This document shows positions 9,196-20,200 of a stretch of 64,000 nucleotides of DNA, in pieces (positions within the stretch are counted from its first letter, which is position 1; each line of letters starts with the position of its first letter). Source of the DNA: Pseudoalteromonas rubra. Its GTDB lineage: Bacteria; Pseudomonadota; Gammaproteobacteria; Enterobacterales; Alteromonadaceae. Under the pieces are notes generated by a model. It saw only the letters and a list, made by a program, of their open reading frames with translations, was not told the origin of the DNA and did no database searches. The DNA lies in assembly GCF_005886805.2 (NCBI RefSeq), contig NZ_CP045429.1:4248501-4312500 (forward strand), in the 5' to 3' direction. The position numbers were made by a program, and so were the translations under genes.

Positions 9196-10517
9196 TGTCC
9201 AGCGCGTTGCCATTAACCGACTCGCAACAGGCGATGTGGCTGCTGCACACCATCAGCGGCCGGGGGACACTGTTTAACGTCGCCGAGTGTATCGAGTTTC
9301 AGGGTCAGATCTCCGCAACCATGTTACAACAGGCGCTTGCCCACGTGTGGCAAAGCAGCGATTGTCTGGCGGGCCGGTTTGTCCATGACGCCAGTTTTGT
9401 GCCTCAGCTTAGCCCGAATAAGGAGGTGCCACAGATCCACATTCAAACCCAGGACACCCAGCCAGAAGACATTCAGGCTTTTGCCAATGACTTTGTTGCA
9501 CCGTATATGGCACAGAGTTTTTCATTGCCCGATGAGGCCTTGCTCAAACTGACTTTGGTACGTACCCCAGAGCAAGACCTGCTGTTTATTGTGGGTCACC
9601 ATTTGCTGCTCGACGGCTATGGATTTGGCTTGTTTACACAGGCACTGAACCGCAGCTATAACGCACTGCAAAAAGGCCGGGCACTGCCCAATCTGCGCTT
9701 TGGTACACAAAGCCAGTTGCTCGAATGGCAACGCAGCGAAACCTATTTGGCACGTCAGCAAGTGGCGAAAGCCACCTTGATCTCCTGGCTTGAGAATACC
9801 CCGCCCGCAAAAAGTTTTAGCACCAGTGAGGCGGATGTGACTGAGGCTAACCGCCGCCAAAGTGCGACTTTGAGCCGTGCAGACTGGCATACCATTCAGT
9901 CGGCAGCCTCCTTATGTCAGGCCGGTCATGCCGAGTTGCTGATCGCCGCCGTGTGCGCCGCGCTGGTCGCCAAATCGGGGCAGTACCATGTCACCCTGGG
10001 CATGATCATGATGAACCGCCAGCATCAGGTGGAGCTCAGCACCCCCTGCGTGCAAAGCAACGTGATGCCGCTGCCACTGGTACTGGATGCTGAGATGACC
10101 CTCAGTCAGTGCTGCCGGGTGATCAACCAGGGGATCAAATCTCTCAAAGCGCTACAGACCTTTCGGGTTGAAGAGCTCAAACGCGAGCGCAACAAGCAAG
10201 GCCTGAGCCCGCACGTATATGGCCCGACCGTCAACCTATTACCGTTTTCCAGTAACCCTAAATACGGCGCCGTTGCGTGTCAGTCGCATATTCTCAGCGC
10301 CGGCGCCACCGACGACATCATGTTGCAATGGCACTTGCTGCAGGACCAACCGGCTAAGCTGGATACCGACGCCAACGTCGCCCGCTATACAGACTCTGAG
10401 CAGCAGCAAGTGCAGACACAGATCTTCGCCGCAGCCCGCAGCTGGTCAGCACAACCGAATCGCACACTCAACTCGGTCATCAATGAACTCACTGCTGGAG
10501 CTGGATATGTCGTTTGA
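9195..10517 (+). CDS. free-standing NRPS condensation domain, VibH-like
   Basis: The 440-residue protein is a lone condensation domain with the active-site motif HHLLLDG (His135, His136, Asp140, Gly141) and no adenylation or carrier domain. VibH of vibriobactin biosynthesis is the known precedent: it transfers DHB from an EntB-type carrier to a free amine. Its position inside the entCEB-entA operon, with start and stop both overlapping neighbours, points to EntB-bound DHB as donor. The acceptor is not defined. I infer a side-chain or exposed amine of the peptide made by the NRPS/PKS genes. Confidence 0.85.
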   Translation: MSSALPLTDSQQAMWLLHTISGRGTLFNVAECIEFQGQISATMLQQALAHVWQSSDCLAGRFVHDASFVPQLSPNKEVPQIHIQTQDTQPEDIQAFANDFVAPYMAQSFSLPDEALLKLTLVRTPEQDLLFIVGHHLLLDGYGFGLFTQALNRSYNALQKGRALPNLRFGTQSQLLEWQRSETYLARQQVAKATLISWLENTPPAKSFSTSEADVTEANRRQSATLSRADWHTIQSAASLCQAGHAELLIAAVCAALVAKSGQYHVTLGMIMMNRQHQVELSTPCVQSNVMPLPLVLDAEMTLSQCCRVINQGIKSLKALQTFRVEELKRERNKQGLSPHVYGPTVNLLPFSSNPKYGAVACQSHILSAGATDDIMLQWHLLQDQPAKLDTDANVARYTDSEQQQVQTQIFAAARSWSAQPNRTLNSVINELTAGAGYVV

Positions 10518-11271
10518 TGCCAGACTGCAACAGGAATATCACGAGCAGATCGTGTGGATCAGTGGCGTCGGCCAGGGTATCGGCCTGGCCGCCGCACAGC
10601 GTTTTCATGCGCTGGGTGCCAAAGTGATTGGTTTTGATCGCCAGTTTAGCGATCTCAGTGTGCTGCATCGTGCCGTGGAATGTGACCTAAGTGCACCGGA
10701 GCTGCTCGCGCAACAGCTGGACAAACTGGTCGCGGAGGGACTTGCCCCATACAACCTGATCAATGTCGCCGGGGTGCTGGAGCTGGGCGACCTGGAGCAA
10801 TTGACGCTGGCTCAGTGGCAGCACTGTCAAACCGTCAACAGCACCGCAGTGTTTACTTTTTTACGCGCCTGCACGCCGCATTTTAAACAGCAAGGTAAAG
10901 GCGCAGTGGTCACTGTTGGTTCCAACGCCGCTGATACCCCACGCCAGCAAATGGCAGCCTATTGCGCCTCCAAAGCTGCGGTGACACAGCTGACGCTGAC
11001 AGCCGGGCTGGAGCTGGCCAACTTTGGTGTGCGTTGTAATGTGATAGCACCAGGCTCGACGCTGACACCAATGCAGACGGGCATGTGGCAAGATGAAAAG
11101 GGTGCACAGCGAGTGATTGATGGCTTTGCAGCGCAGTATAAGCTGGGGATCCCGTTGCAGAAGCTGGCCACTGCAGAAGAAATTGCCGACAGTATTGTGT
11201 TTGTGGCATCCAGCCTGTCTTCTCATACCACCTTACAGGTGATCACCCTAGATGGTGGCGCGACGTTTTAA
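10507..11271 (+). CDS. entA: 2,3-dihydro-2,3-dihydroxybenzoate dehydrogenase (EntA)
   Basis: This short-chain dehydrogenase of 254 residues oxidises 2,3-dihydro-DHB to DHB with NAD+. It has the Gly-rich nucleotide motif SGVGQGIG (Gly20, Gly24, Gly26), NVAG, Ser139 and catalytic Tyr152-x3-Lys156 (YCASK). ATG 10507 has GGAG six bases upstream and overlaps the end of the condensation gene. A longer frame from 10219 lies inside that gene and is rejected. It closes the DHB operon. Confidence 0.95.
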   Translation: MSFDARLQQEYHEQIVWISGVGQGIGLAAAQRFHALGAKVIGFDRQFSDLSVLHRAVECDLSAPELLAQQLDKLVAEGLAPYNLINVAGVLELGDLEQLTLAQWQHCQTVNSTAVFTFLRACTPHFKQQGKGAVVTVGSNAADTPRQQMAAYCASKAAVTQLTLTAGLELANFGVRCNVIAPGSTLTPMQTGMWQDEKGAQRVIDGFAAQYKLGIPLQKLATAEEIADSIVFVASSLSSHTTLQVITLDGGATF

Positions 11272-11280
11272 CGTCACGCC
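11257..11280. terminator. hairpin at convergent entA / DapE-like gene ends
   Basis: Arms GGCGCGACGT and ACGTCACGCC pair with one mismatch around TTTA, with the entA stop codon in the loop. The convergent gene ends 14 bp further on, so the hairpin may act on both transcripts. Confidence 0.45.
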
Positions 11281-11293
11281 CTCATTCAAACGA

Positions 11294-12517
11294 TTAAGTT
11301 AACGCTTCCAGCTGCTCAACCTGAGCGTCCATCAACCGCTGCGGATCAAGGCAGAACGCCTGGATCACCAACTGGTAAATATGTGCCAGATCAGAAATAT
11401 CCTGCACGTCTGCCGATTCGTTGACCTGATGGATATTGTCGTTCCTGAGGCCAAATTCAATCACCTGAGTATGGCTGGAGGCAATGAACCGCCCATCAGA
11501 CGTACCGCCATCTGTGGTCAACACAGGCACCTGATCCACCACCGCCTCTATGGCATTGCAGATCAAGGCGACGAATTCATCCGCCTGATTAAAATAGGGT
11601 GCGCAGGGACGTTGCCACTCAATGTCGTAATTTAAATCCAGATCCAGCAAAATGTCGTCGATCATGCGCTTTAACTCCGCCTCATTAAAGCGGCTGCTGT
11701 AACGAAAATTAAAGCAGACATCACACGCGCCCGGCACCACATTGTCAACAAACTCACCACTGTTGAGCTGCGTAACCTGAAACGTGGTGCCTGGCATCTG
11801 TGGTGTGCCTTTATCCCATTCCAGCGCCAACAAGCGCTGCAATAATCGCGCGGTGTGATGGGTGGCATTATCACAGTTATGCGGATAGGCCACATGGCCC
11901 TGACGGCCATAGACCCGAATATGCGCAGACAAGGATCCACGACGACCAATTTTGAGCACATCACCCAACGTCTTGCGGCTTGAGGGCTCACCAACCAGAC
12001 AGTAATCTGGCAGATGATCAACCCCTTGCTGCTTAAGGTAGCTCATCAGTGCGACGGTGCCATGCTCTGCCTCCCCTTCTTCATCACAGGTGATCAAAAA
12101 CATCAGGCTGCCACGTGTACACTGCGCCAGGATCGATTCAACGGCGGCAATAAAACAGGCAATCGCGCCTTTCATATCCGCAACACCACGACCATAAAGT
12201 CGACCATCCTGAATATTGGCTGCAAAGGGCGGGCTTTGCCACAATTCCATCGGACCTGGCGGCACCACATCCAGGTGTCCGGCAAAAGCCAGTGTTTCAC
12301 CCGGGCCAAATACCTGTTTGGCCACCAGGTTACGGACCCCCTGACGCGTCACTTCATGACAGTCAAACCCCAGCGACTGCAACTTGCGAACTAAAAAGCA
12401 AAAGCTGCCGGCATCGTCCGGGGTAATGGATTTATAACGCACCAGTTTCTGAGTCAGTGCAATGGCCTGTTCACTCAATATCGCACAGCGTTTCAGAGCC
12501 GTTCCGGCAACTTGCAT
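11294..12517 (-). CDS. M20-family hydrolase, DapE-like paralogue
   Basis: The 407-residue protein matches succinyl-diaminopimelate desuccinylase in motif and order. Zinc ligands are expected at His81 and Asp83 (FAGHLDVV), Asp114 (GRGVADMKG), Glu146/147 (CDEEGEA) and Glu177 (VGEPSS). GRRGSLSAHIRV, GQGHVAYPH-like and TTDGGTSDGRFI are also DapE hallmarks. The N-terminus is about 15-25 residues longer than usual, so a start inside the frame is possible. It has its own iron-starvation sigma box and sits between the DHB operon and the N-monooxygenase gene. A role in the siderophore pathway (amide hydrolysis, precursor supply) is inferred; a displaced housekeeping dapE is the alternative. Confidence 0.82.
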   Translation of the reverse strand: MQVAGTALKRCAILSEQAIALTQKLVRYKSITPDDAGSFCFLVRKLQSLGFDCHEVTRQGVRNLVAKQVFGPGETLAFAGHLDVVPPGPMELWQSPPFAANIQDGRLYGRGVADMKGAIACFIAAVESILAQCTRGSLMFLITCDEEGEAEHGTVALMSYLKQQGVDHLPDYCLVGEPSSRKTLGDVLKIGRRGSLSAHIRVYGRQGHVAYPHNCDNATHHTARLLQRLLALEWDKGTPQMPGTTFQVTQLNSGEFVDNVVPGACDVCFNFRYSSRFNEAELKRMIDDILLDLDLNYDIEWQRPCAPYFNQADEFVALICNAIEAVVDQVPVLTTDGGTSDGRFIASSHTQVIEFGLRNDNIHQVNESADVQDISDLAHIYQLVIQAFCLDPQRLMDAQVEQLEALT

Positions 12518-12591
12518 ATCGCTTTACCCATTCATTCTTAGTTATTGAAATTGTGGACAAAAGTAAAACCTTTGCCCCAGTTGATTAGCTA

Positions 12592-12616
12592 GACGAGCTG
12601 GTGGGTAAAAAATTCA
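12592..12616 (-). promoter_or_regulatory. iron-starvation sigma box upstream of DapE-like gene
   Basis: Minus strand TGAAT, 16 nt, CGTC. The first ten bases and the spacing match those of the exporter promoter at 4551-4575. The gene start is 75 bp downstream. Confidence 0.6.
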
Positions 12617-12695
12617 TATTAATCGGTGGGTTTTTGCTCTGGATCAAGGCGTTTTTTTTCTCTGTGGTTTGTTGTGATTTCCCCCGACTCAAGCC

Positions 12696-12720
12696 TAAAG
12701 AAACCCCCGTAGCCTTCGTC
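12696..12720 (+). promoter_or_regulatory. iron-starvation sigma box upstream of N-monooxygenase
   Basis: TAAAG, 16 nt, CGTC; the start codon at 12786 is 65 bp downstream. The 268-bp divergent region 12518-12785 holds this box and the one for the DapE-like gene, and no gene. Confidence 0.55.
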
Positions 12721-12785
12721 CTTAAGGGCAAGAAACACTATTTCACGCAGCTATGCGTGTGGTTAAGGTAATCAAAGGCAAAACA

Positions 12786-14018
12786 ATGAAACTATACGAC
12801 GTGATTGGGATTGGATTTGGTCCCGCCAACCTGGCCCTGGCAATCGCCCTTCAGGAGCAAAACAAACTGAGCGATCGAGTCTGCTTTATCGAAAAGCAAC
12901 AGGATTTTCTTTGGCATGGCGGCATGTTGCTGGACAACACCACGATGCAGATCTCCTTCTTAAAGGATCTGGTCTCGCTGCGTAACCCTACCAGTCACTT
13001 TAGTTTTATTAACTACCTGCACCACAACAAACGCCTCGACAACTTTATCAACCTGAAAACCTTCTACCCATCAAGACACGAATTTAACGATTACCTTGGC
13101 TGGGCAGCCAGTCATTTTCGTGATCACTGTCATTTTGGTGAGCAGGTATGTGGCGTAGAGCCGGTGTTACTGGACGGTCAGGTTGATCACCTCAAAGTGA
13201 TCAGCCGCGACAATGAAGGTCAGCAAAGTGTCCGCCTGACCAAGCACCTGGTGGTCAGCGTGGGTGGCTCGGCGAAAGTGCCTGCTCCGTTCAGCGCACT
13301 TCAGGATGCCGATAACGTCTGGCACTCATCACAGTATCTGCATAATAAGGATAAAGTGAAAGACGGTGATCGCGTCGCCGTGATCGGTGCCGGCCAAAGT
13401 GGCGCCGAGATCTTCGCTGATCTGGCCGCGATGAACGAGCAACCTGCTGTGGATATGATCATGCGCGCTGGTGCGATGAAGCCGGCCGATTCCAGTCCGT
13501 TTGTTAACGAGATCTTTGATCCCAGCTTTACTGACGTGGTGTTCAGCAAGTCATCTGAACAAAAAGATCGTTACTTCAATGAATTCCGCAGCACCAACTA
13601 TTCAGTAGTGGATGAGCCACTGATCGACCACATTTACGCCAGCCTCTATCAACAGAAGCTTAACGGCACAGATCGACTGGCTATTCGCAACCGCACCAGT
13701 GTTAATGGTGCCAGCATCAATGCCCAGGGCAAAGTGGTACTGGAACTGGAAAGTGTCCATGGTGTCAGCCAGGTTGAGTACGATCAGCTGGTACTGGCCA
13801 CGGGCTACCAGTACCCAAGCCGTTCGCCTTTGCTTGAGCAAGTGAGTGAGTGGTTGCAACCTAACATCACGCGCCAATATCAGCTCGAAACCAGTGAACA
13901 GTTCAAGCCCAAGATCTTCACTCAGGGCGTGAATGAGCAAACCCACGGGATCAGCGACTCGCTGCTGTCTATTCTGGCAGTGCGCTCCGCTGAGATTGTC
14001 GACGCGCTCGAGCTATAA
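12786..14018 (+). CDS. ornithine/lysine N-monooxygenase (PvdA/IucD family)
   Basis: This flavin- and NADPH-dependent enzyme hydroxylates the side-chain amine of ornithine or lysine, the first step toward a hydroxamate ligand. It has 410 residues, with FAD-binding GIGFGPANLALA near 8-19, NADPH-binding VIGAGQSGAEIF near 199-210, and LVLATGYQYPS near the C-terminus. ATG 12786 is chosen over 12753 because AAAGG precedes it and the protein then begins directly with the FAD strand. Ornithine versus lysine cannot be settled by eye. No N-acyl or N-formyl transferase of the usual siderophore type lies nearby. Confidence 0.93.
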   Translation: MKLYDVIGIGFGPANLALAIALQEQNKLSDRVCFIEKQQDFLWHGGMLLDNTTMQISFLKDLVSLRNPTSHFSFINYLHHNKRLDNFINLKTFYPSRHEFNDYLGWAASHFRDHCHFGEQVCGVEPVLLDGQVDHLKVISRDNEGQQSVRLTKHLVVSVGGSAKVPAPFSALQDADNVWHSSQYLHNKDKVKDGDRVAVIGAGQSGAEIFADLAAMNEQPAVDMIMRAGAMKPADSSPFVNEIFDPSFTDVVFSKSSEQKDRYFNEFRSTNYSVVDEPLIDHIYASLYQQKLNGTDRLAIRNRTSVNGASINAQGKVVLELESVHGVSQVEYDQLVLATGYQYPSRSPLLEQVSEWLQPNITRQYQLETSEQFKPKIFTQGVNEQTHGISDSLLSILAVRSAEIVDALEL

Positions 14019-14026
14019 TCTCCCTG

Positions 14027-14056
14027 CAAACGGGCTTCCATCGCGAAGCCCGTTTG
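14027..14056 (+). terminator. Rho-independent terminator of the N-monooxygenase gene
   Basis: Perfect 12-bp stem (CAAACGGGCTTC / GAAGCCCGTTTG) with a 6-nt loop, followed by a short pyrimidine tract. Confidence 0.8.
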
Positions 14057-14203
14057 CTTTCTCCACCCCCTGTCCCACCCCTGCTGTGCGACTTTCCTCT
14101 TTGTTAATGTTCTAAATGCGCATTCTTTAACACCGTTAGCGTGATACTTACGCTTTCAATTTAAACAGGTATTTCAGTGCAATGGGTATGCTCTGTAAGG
14201 CAT

Positions 14204-14224
14204 AAAAAAACCGCTTTACAGCGG
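14204..14224 (-). terminator. Rho-independent terminator of the large NRPS gene
   Basis: On the minus strand CCGCT-GTAA-AGCGG is followed by seven U residues (A7 at 14204-14210 on the plus strand), 23 bp after the NRPS stop. Confidence 0.85.
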
Positions 14225-14246
14225 CTTTTAAAGGTGTGCGGGAGGA

Positions 14247-17200
14247 TTAGTCCCGCAGAGTAAGTTTGGCTATCAGGTCACTCTGAACTGCCGCTGCACG
14301 AATGATCTGCTGGTGATCATCTTCTGTGTGAGTCGCCGTCACTGTAGTACCCAACATGGTTTGATAGGCCGCTGTCGCAGCAGGCTCAGCATCCGTAGAC
14401 CACCAGGCGTGCGCCCGTTCGGCCACGCCTTCCAGCATATAATCCGGCTGACTCTCTGCCGGCTCCATCCGGGCCAGTCGATACAGCTCATACCCATCGG
14501 ATAGCAGTTTGCAAAGTTCCTGTTCAGGCAGCAGTAGCAACTCTTCGTTGAACAAGTCAGCAAAGCGAGTGCGATGTGCCACCAGCCAGGCTGCCAGCGT
14601 ATCGGCATCCTTCAAGTCTTGCTGTAAAGCGGCAGTGAGCTCAGCCACAAACGTCTGATGCAATGCCGTGTCGACCGGCTGAGCAGATCCACCGATCCAC
14701 TCCAGCGCCCAGTCTGACCAACTCAGCTGCGTGGCGGCAAAGTCACTACACGGGTTCCAGCTGTCCACCAGATATACCTGACGGACAGTTCGTCCCCGTG
14801 CTTTCAGCATGCGGGCCACCAGCACCGCCAATGCGCCACCCAGTGACCAGCCCATCAAATGGAAATTCCCGTGCGGCTGCGCCGTCATGAGCGCCTCAGC
14901 GTAATGCCCGGCCAGCGCAGTCAGGCCATTAATGTCTGACAGATTCGCCGCCGGGGCGACCCCAACGCAGTTAAACTGACCCGTGAGCTGCTCGGCCAGC
15001 GGGCGGTATGGTGCAGTCAGGCCATTCCCTTCATGGAAGCAATACAAGGTCTCGGCATTGTCCGTGTGCGTGTTCAGCGGCTGCAACACAGAATTATCGT
15101 CGTTTTGCATAGTCGCCACCAGCGCCGCCAAATCACTCGCCTGCCACAGTTGCTTCAGTGCCAGCGGCTGCTCGCTGCGCTGCTGCCACAGACTAATCAC
15201 TTTCAGCCCGGAAATAGAATCACCACCCAGCGCGAAGAAGTTATCCCGACGCCCGACCTGTGCCACACCCAGCACACTTTGCCAAATCTGTGCCATCAAA
15301 GCTTCACTTTGATTATGAGGTGCCACATAACTGACTTCACTTTGTAGCTCAGCCTTCGGCAGGGCCTTACGGTCTATTTTGCCATTGCTGTTCAGCGGTA
15401 AATCGCTCAGCGCCATGATCACCGCAGGCACCATATAATCCGGCAGACTGGCCGTCAGCATGGCTTTGAGTACGGCTTCATCGGGCAGTTCGCCCTTATG
15501 GCCACTGACATACGCCACCAGGCGCTTACCACTGGGCGTGTCATCTGCCACCACTACGGCCTGGCGTACTTCCGAGCACTTGCGCAGCAGGGTTTCAATT
15601 TCACCCAGCTCAATCCTGAAACCACGAATTTTCACCTGATGATCGGTACGGCCCAGGTATTCCATCAGCCCCTGATCGTTCCAGCGCACTAAATCGCCGG
15701 TACGATATAGGCGGCTGCCATCGTTGGCAAACGGGTTGGCCACAAAGCGCTCGGCGGTTAGGTCAGGACGATTCAGGTAGCCCCTTGCCAGACCGATCTC
15801 TTCGGCCAGATATAACTCACCTACCTGTCCTGGCAACACCAGATTAAGATGACTGTCGAGCAGCCAGGCCTGACGCTGGCCAACCAGCTCACCGATGGGT
15901 GCATAGACGGCATCAAACTCACTGCCCGGCAAAGCTTTCCAGGTCAGTGGCGTGACCACCGTTTCTGTCGGGCCATAACCATTGATGAAGAAGTCGGGTT
16001 GCAGCACACGCTGAGCCAGCTCAAAAGTGGCCTGCGGCATGGCATCGCCACCAAAACAATATACCCGGACCGGCGGCGGGTTGCCCACCTGCTCAACATG
16101 GGCCGCCAGTTCACGCAGGAACACCGGTGGGAATACGGCAATAGACACCTGCTGCTGATGCAGATTCTGATAGGTTTCGTGTAAGTCCCACTGGCGCTCA
16201 GGGCGGATCACCACAGCCGCACCATGAGTCAATACGGTCAACCAGCGCTCATGTGCACCATCAAAACAGAACGACATAAAGATCAGCTCGCGATCACTTG
16301 GACGCATTTCATAACGTCGACCAATGCCACGACAATGTGCCGCGATAGAAGCCCGGCTGACCAGCACCCCTTTAGGATTGCCCGTCGACCCCGAGGTATA
16401 TATCAGATACGCCCCCTGCGCCGGACATACCACTGGCTGCTGCCATTGTTCACTCAGTTTAATGTCAGTAAACGGGTGCAAAGTGGCTGAACCGGCGATG
16501 CCGTCAAGGCTGTTATCACTGACCAGAATATGGGCCATCTGGCTGTCCTTGATCATATAGGCCAGACGTTCCTGCGGATAACTCAGATCCATCGGTACAT
16601 ACACAGCCCCAGCTTTAAGAATGGCTAGAAAGGCCAGTGGTAAATCTATGCCTCGCGCCAGTGCCACACCGACGCGCTGCTCAGGCTGGACGCCCTGTTC
16701 GCGCAGATAGTGTGCCAGCTGACTGGATTTGTCTGCCAGGACTTTATAGCTGTAGCTGCGACCATCACAGATCACCGCGTCAGCATCTGGCGTTAGCTCT
16801 GCCAGGCGGTTGATCGTTGACACCACATCCTGGTATTGCGTTGCCTCAGGTTGAGGCACTTCACCGCCTGGTAAATAAATGGGCTCGACAGGCCCCGGAT
16901 GCAGCGGCGTAATGGACTCACCAAAGCCCAGCGCCTGCAACGCCTGTTGCTGTGTCTCACTGACCAGTGAAAACTCAGACAAACGCGCCTGTGGTGTCTG
17001 TAACATAGCCAGGATCAGTGTTTTGTACTGTTCCGCGAGCGCTTTTACCTCGGCTTCGGCCAGCTCGCTACCCTGATAGCTGAAGTGCAGTCGTAGAGTG
17101 TCTTCCTGGATAAAGCTGATGGTCAGCGGGAAATTGGTTTCTTCACGGTCTTCTAATACCTCAAAACGCGTCTCACGTGCTTCCTGTTGCAACATCGCTT

Positions 17201-20200
17201 CGTCAATTGGGTAGTTTTCAAAAACCAACAGGGTATCGAACAGACCTTCACGGCTGAGTTCAAGGGACTGTGCTGCCAGCTTTTGAATTTCATACAAGGG
17301 TGTGAACTCATGCTCACGCACTGCCAGTGCATTAGTTTGCTGCACTTGCAACCACTCATTCAGCGACTGGGCAGGGTCCACCGACGAGACCATAGGCACC
17401 GTATTGATGAACATGCCCTGGATGGCGTCATGACCGGCCAAATCGTTCGGCCGGCCTGAAGTCGTAGCACCGAAGCACACGGTGTCGCGGCCCAGGTAAC
17501 GACAGAGCAGCAGCGCCCAGGCGCCCTGCACTAAGGTATTTTGCGTGATACGATGGTCCTGACAGAAAGCCACCAACTGCGTAAATTCAGCCTCTGACAG
17601 GCTCACATCAAAGCCACCGAACTGCCCATTTTTAGGCTTAGTCAAAGTACCACTGAGGTAGCTTGGCTCATGCAATCCTGCCAACTGTTGCTGCCAGAAA
17701 GTGCGGTTTTGCGCCTCATCTAACTGTGATAAATAACCAATGTAATCGCCGTACTGACCCGCCACCGGCGGCAAGGTTTGCCCCTCGTAAGCCATCAGCA
17801 CCTCGCCCAGCATGGCAGCGCGGCTCCAGCCGTCAGTCAGGATATGGTGCATGGTCCAGATCAGAGCGTGGCGACCATCTGAGAGCTCGATAATACGCAT
17901 TCTGCTTAAACCAGGGTCACGTTGCAGATCAAACCCGCGACGCGATTCCTGTCTGGCAAATGCTTTCAGCGCCGCCTCTGAGACCGTTTGATTACGCCAA
18001 TCCACGATCTCCCAGTCCAACTGAGCTGATTTAGCAACATACTGCAAAGAGATGCCGTCGACATCGATAAACCCGGTACGTAATGCGTCATGGCGTTCAA
18101 TGACCTGCTGCCAGGCGGATTTAAAGCGCGCCACATCCAGGCCAGTGACCATAAAGCAGCTCTGGTTAATATAGGTTTCGCCCCCCTGATAGAGGCTCTG
18201 GAATAACATACCCTGCTGCATCGGTGACAAAGGATATAACGTACTGACGTCATCAAGTGCCAGGGGCAAGCTATCTATTTGCGCCTGACTCAGACCACTG
18301 AGCGGCAGATCAGATGGCGTAAAGGTCGCCTGTGCCACTGCACACTGAGCCACTACCTCTTCCAGGGCACCTTGCAGATGCGCCGTGAAGATATCAATCT
18401 GCTGTGCAGGCAGTCGTTGTGGCGCATAGCGGATCAACACCTGTAACTGACCATCGGTGACTTGCGCTGTGATAGACAGCTCAGTGTCCATTTCATAATT
18501 CGGGTCCCAGGCCGTACCGGTGGACTCAGTAGCAGGCCGCCAGCCAGCTTCTTTGCTGGCCACGTTATCGAGCTGACCCAGATAGTTAAACTCTATCTCA
18601 GCTGGCGTCTGTGCCGCCAGTTCGCTGCGTTGCGAGGCACTACCGTAGTAACGGAAAGCACCGTAACCAATCCCTTTGTTCGGGATGCTACGTAACTGTT
18701 CTTTGTTGTACTTAATGGTGTCAGACAGCTCAGGCTGGCGTGTCAACAACACCGGGAACAGGCTGGTGAACCAGCCCACAGTGCGACTCAGATCAACCTC
18801 ATCATTCCATGGCTCACGGCCATGTCCTTCGAGGTTAATCTGATGCTCAGTTTGTGCCGTCCAGCGGTATAAGGCTTCGCTCAGAGCACTGAGCAACAGA
18901 TCATTGACCTGAGTTCGATAAGTCTGTCCAGCCTGGGTCAGCAGTGCCGTAGTCGTTGCAGTATCGAGTGTCAGGGTAGATATATCCGCAGCCTGATACT
19001 GGCGACTGCCCGCCGGGTTCAGCTCAGGGAAACGGGTCTGCGGCGTCGCCATTTCCTGCCAGTAGGCATATTCAGCCGGATGTGACGAGGCATAGCTTTG
19101 GATCTGCTGTGCCCAGAACTGATAGCTGTGACTTTTTGCGCCCAATTGCGCTTGCTCCGACTGCCACAAGGTAGTCAAATCTTCCAGCAAAATGCGCCAG
19201 GAAACCCCATCGACCGCTAGGTGATGGATCACCATTAATAAGCGCGCAGTGCCGTCGTCAAGACTCACATGCACCACACGTAGCAGCGGGCCATTTTCCA
19301 GCTCCAGACTGCGCTGCGCCTGCTCGGCAATGTCAGTCAGTTCACTGATTGAAGCACGCTGATACCAGATGCTTTGCGCCGCCATATCGGCACTGACATC
19401 GCGATAACTTTGTTGCCATTGTCCTGCTGCATCACGGACAAAGCGCAGTCTCAGTGCGTCGTGCTGTGTCAGCAAAGCAATGACATGCTGTGTCAGCTGC
19501 TCGGCGGCCAGCGGTGTCGCCAATTCTAGCATCACCGCCTGATTCCAGTGCTGGTAGCGCGCCATGTTACGCTCAAAGAACGCATGCTGAATAGGCAGCA
19601 GTGTCACCTGACCACTGACATTCTGCTGTGGTAAATCATCAGCATTGTGCTCAGTCATCAGCGGGGCTAGTTTGGCCACCGTCTGTAATTCAAACAGCTG
19701 TTTTGCCGTCACTGAAAAACCAGCCTGACGCAGCCGAGCAATAATCTGCAGGCTCAGGATAGAGTCGCCACCGAGTTCAAAGAAATTATCATCCCGGCCA
19801 ACCTGAGCAACACCCAGCACACTTTGCCAGCTCTCGGCAAGTAATTGCTCGGCCTTGCCCTGTGGCGCAACATACTGCGCGGTGCTGTTCAGCTCAGGTT
19901 TCGGTAGTGCTTTACGGTCGATTTTACCATTGCTGTTCAATGGCAAAGTATCCAACACCATGATCACAGCCGGCACCATATACTCTGGCAGTTGGGCTGC
20001 CAACTCAACCTTGAGCGCGTCGACCGCCAGTTCGACGCCCGCTTCGCCCGATACATACCCCACCAGACGCTGTGTCGCGCCATCGCGGTCGGCCACTATG
20101 ACTGCTTCCCGGACGCCATCAATGGCGTACAAAGCCGCCTCAATTTCGCCCAGTTCAATACGGAAACCACGAATTTTCACCTGATGGTCGGTCCGGCCGA

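Noticed and set aside
8596..9213. 205-residue frame on the minus strand opposite entB
   Set aside because: It lies wholly over entB and the next start, and shows no recognisable motif or ribosome site; entB on the plus strand is unequivocal.
12606..12630. plus-strand TAAAA opposite the DapE-like promoter as a shared -35 for the N-monooxygenase
   Set aside because: No CGT occurs 16-17 nt downstream; the box at 12696-12720 fits.
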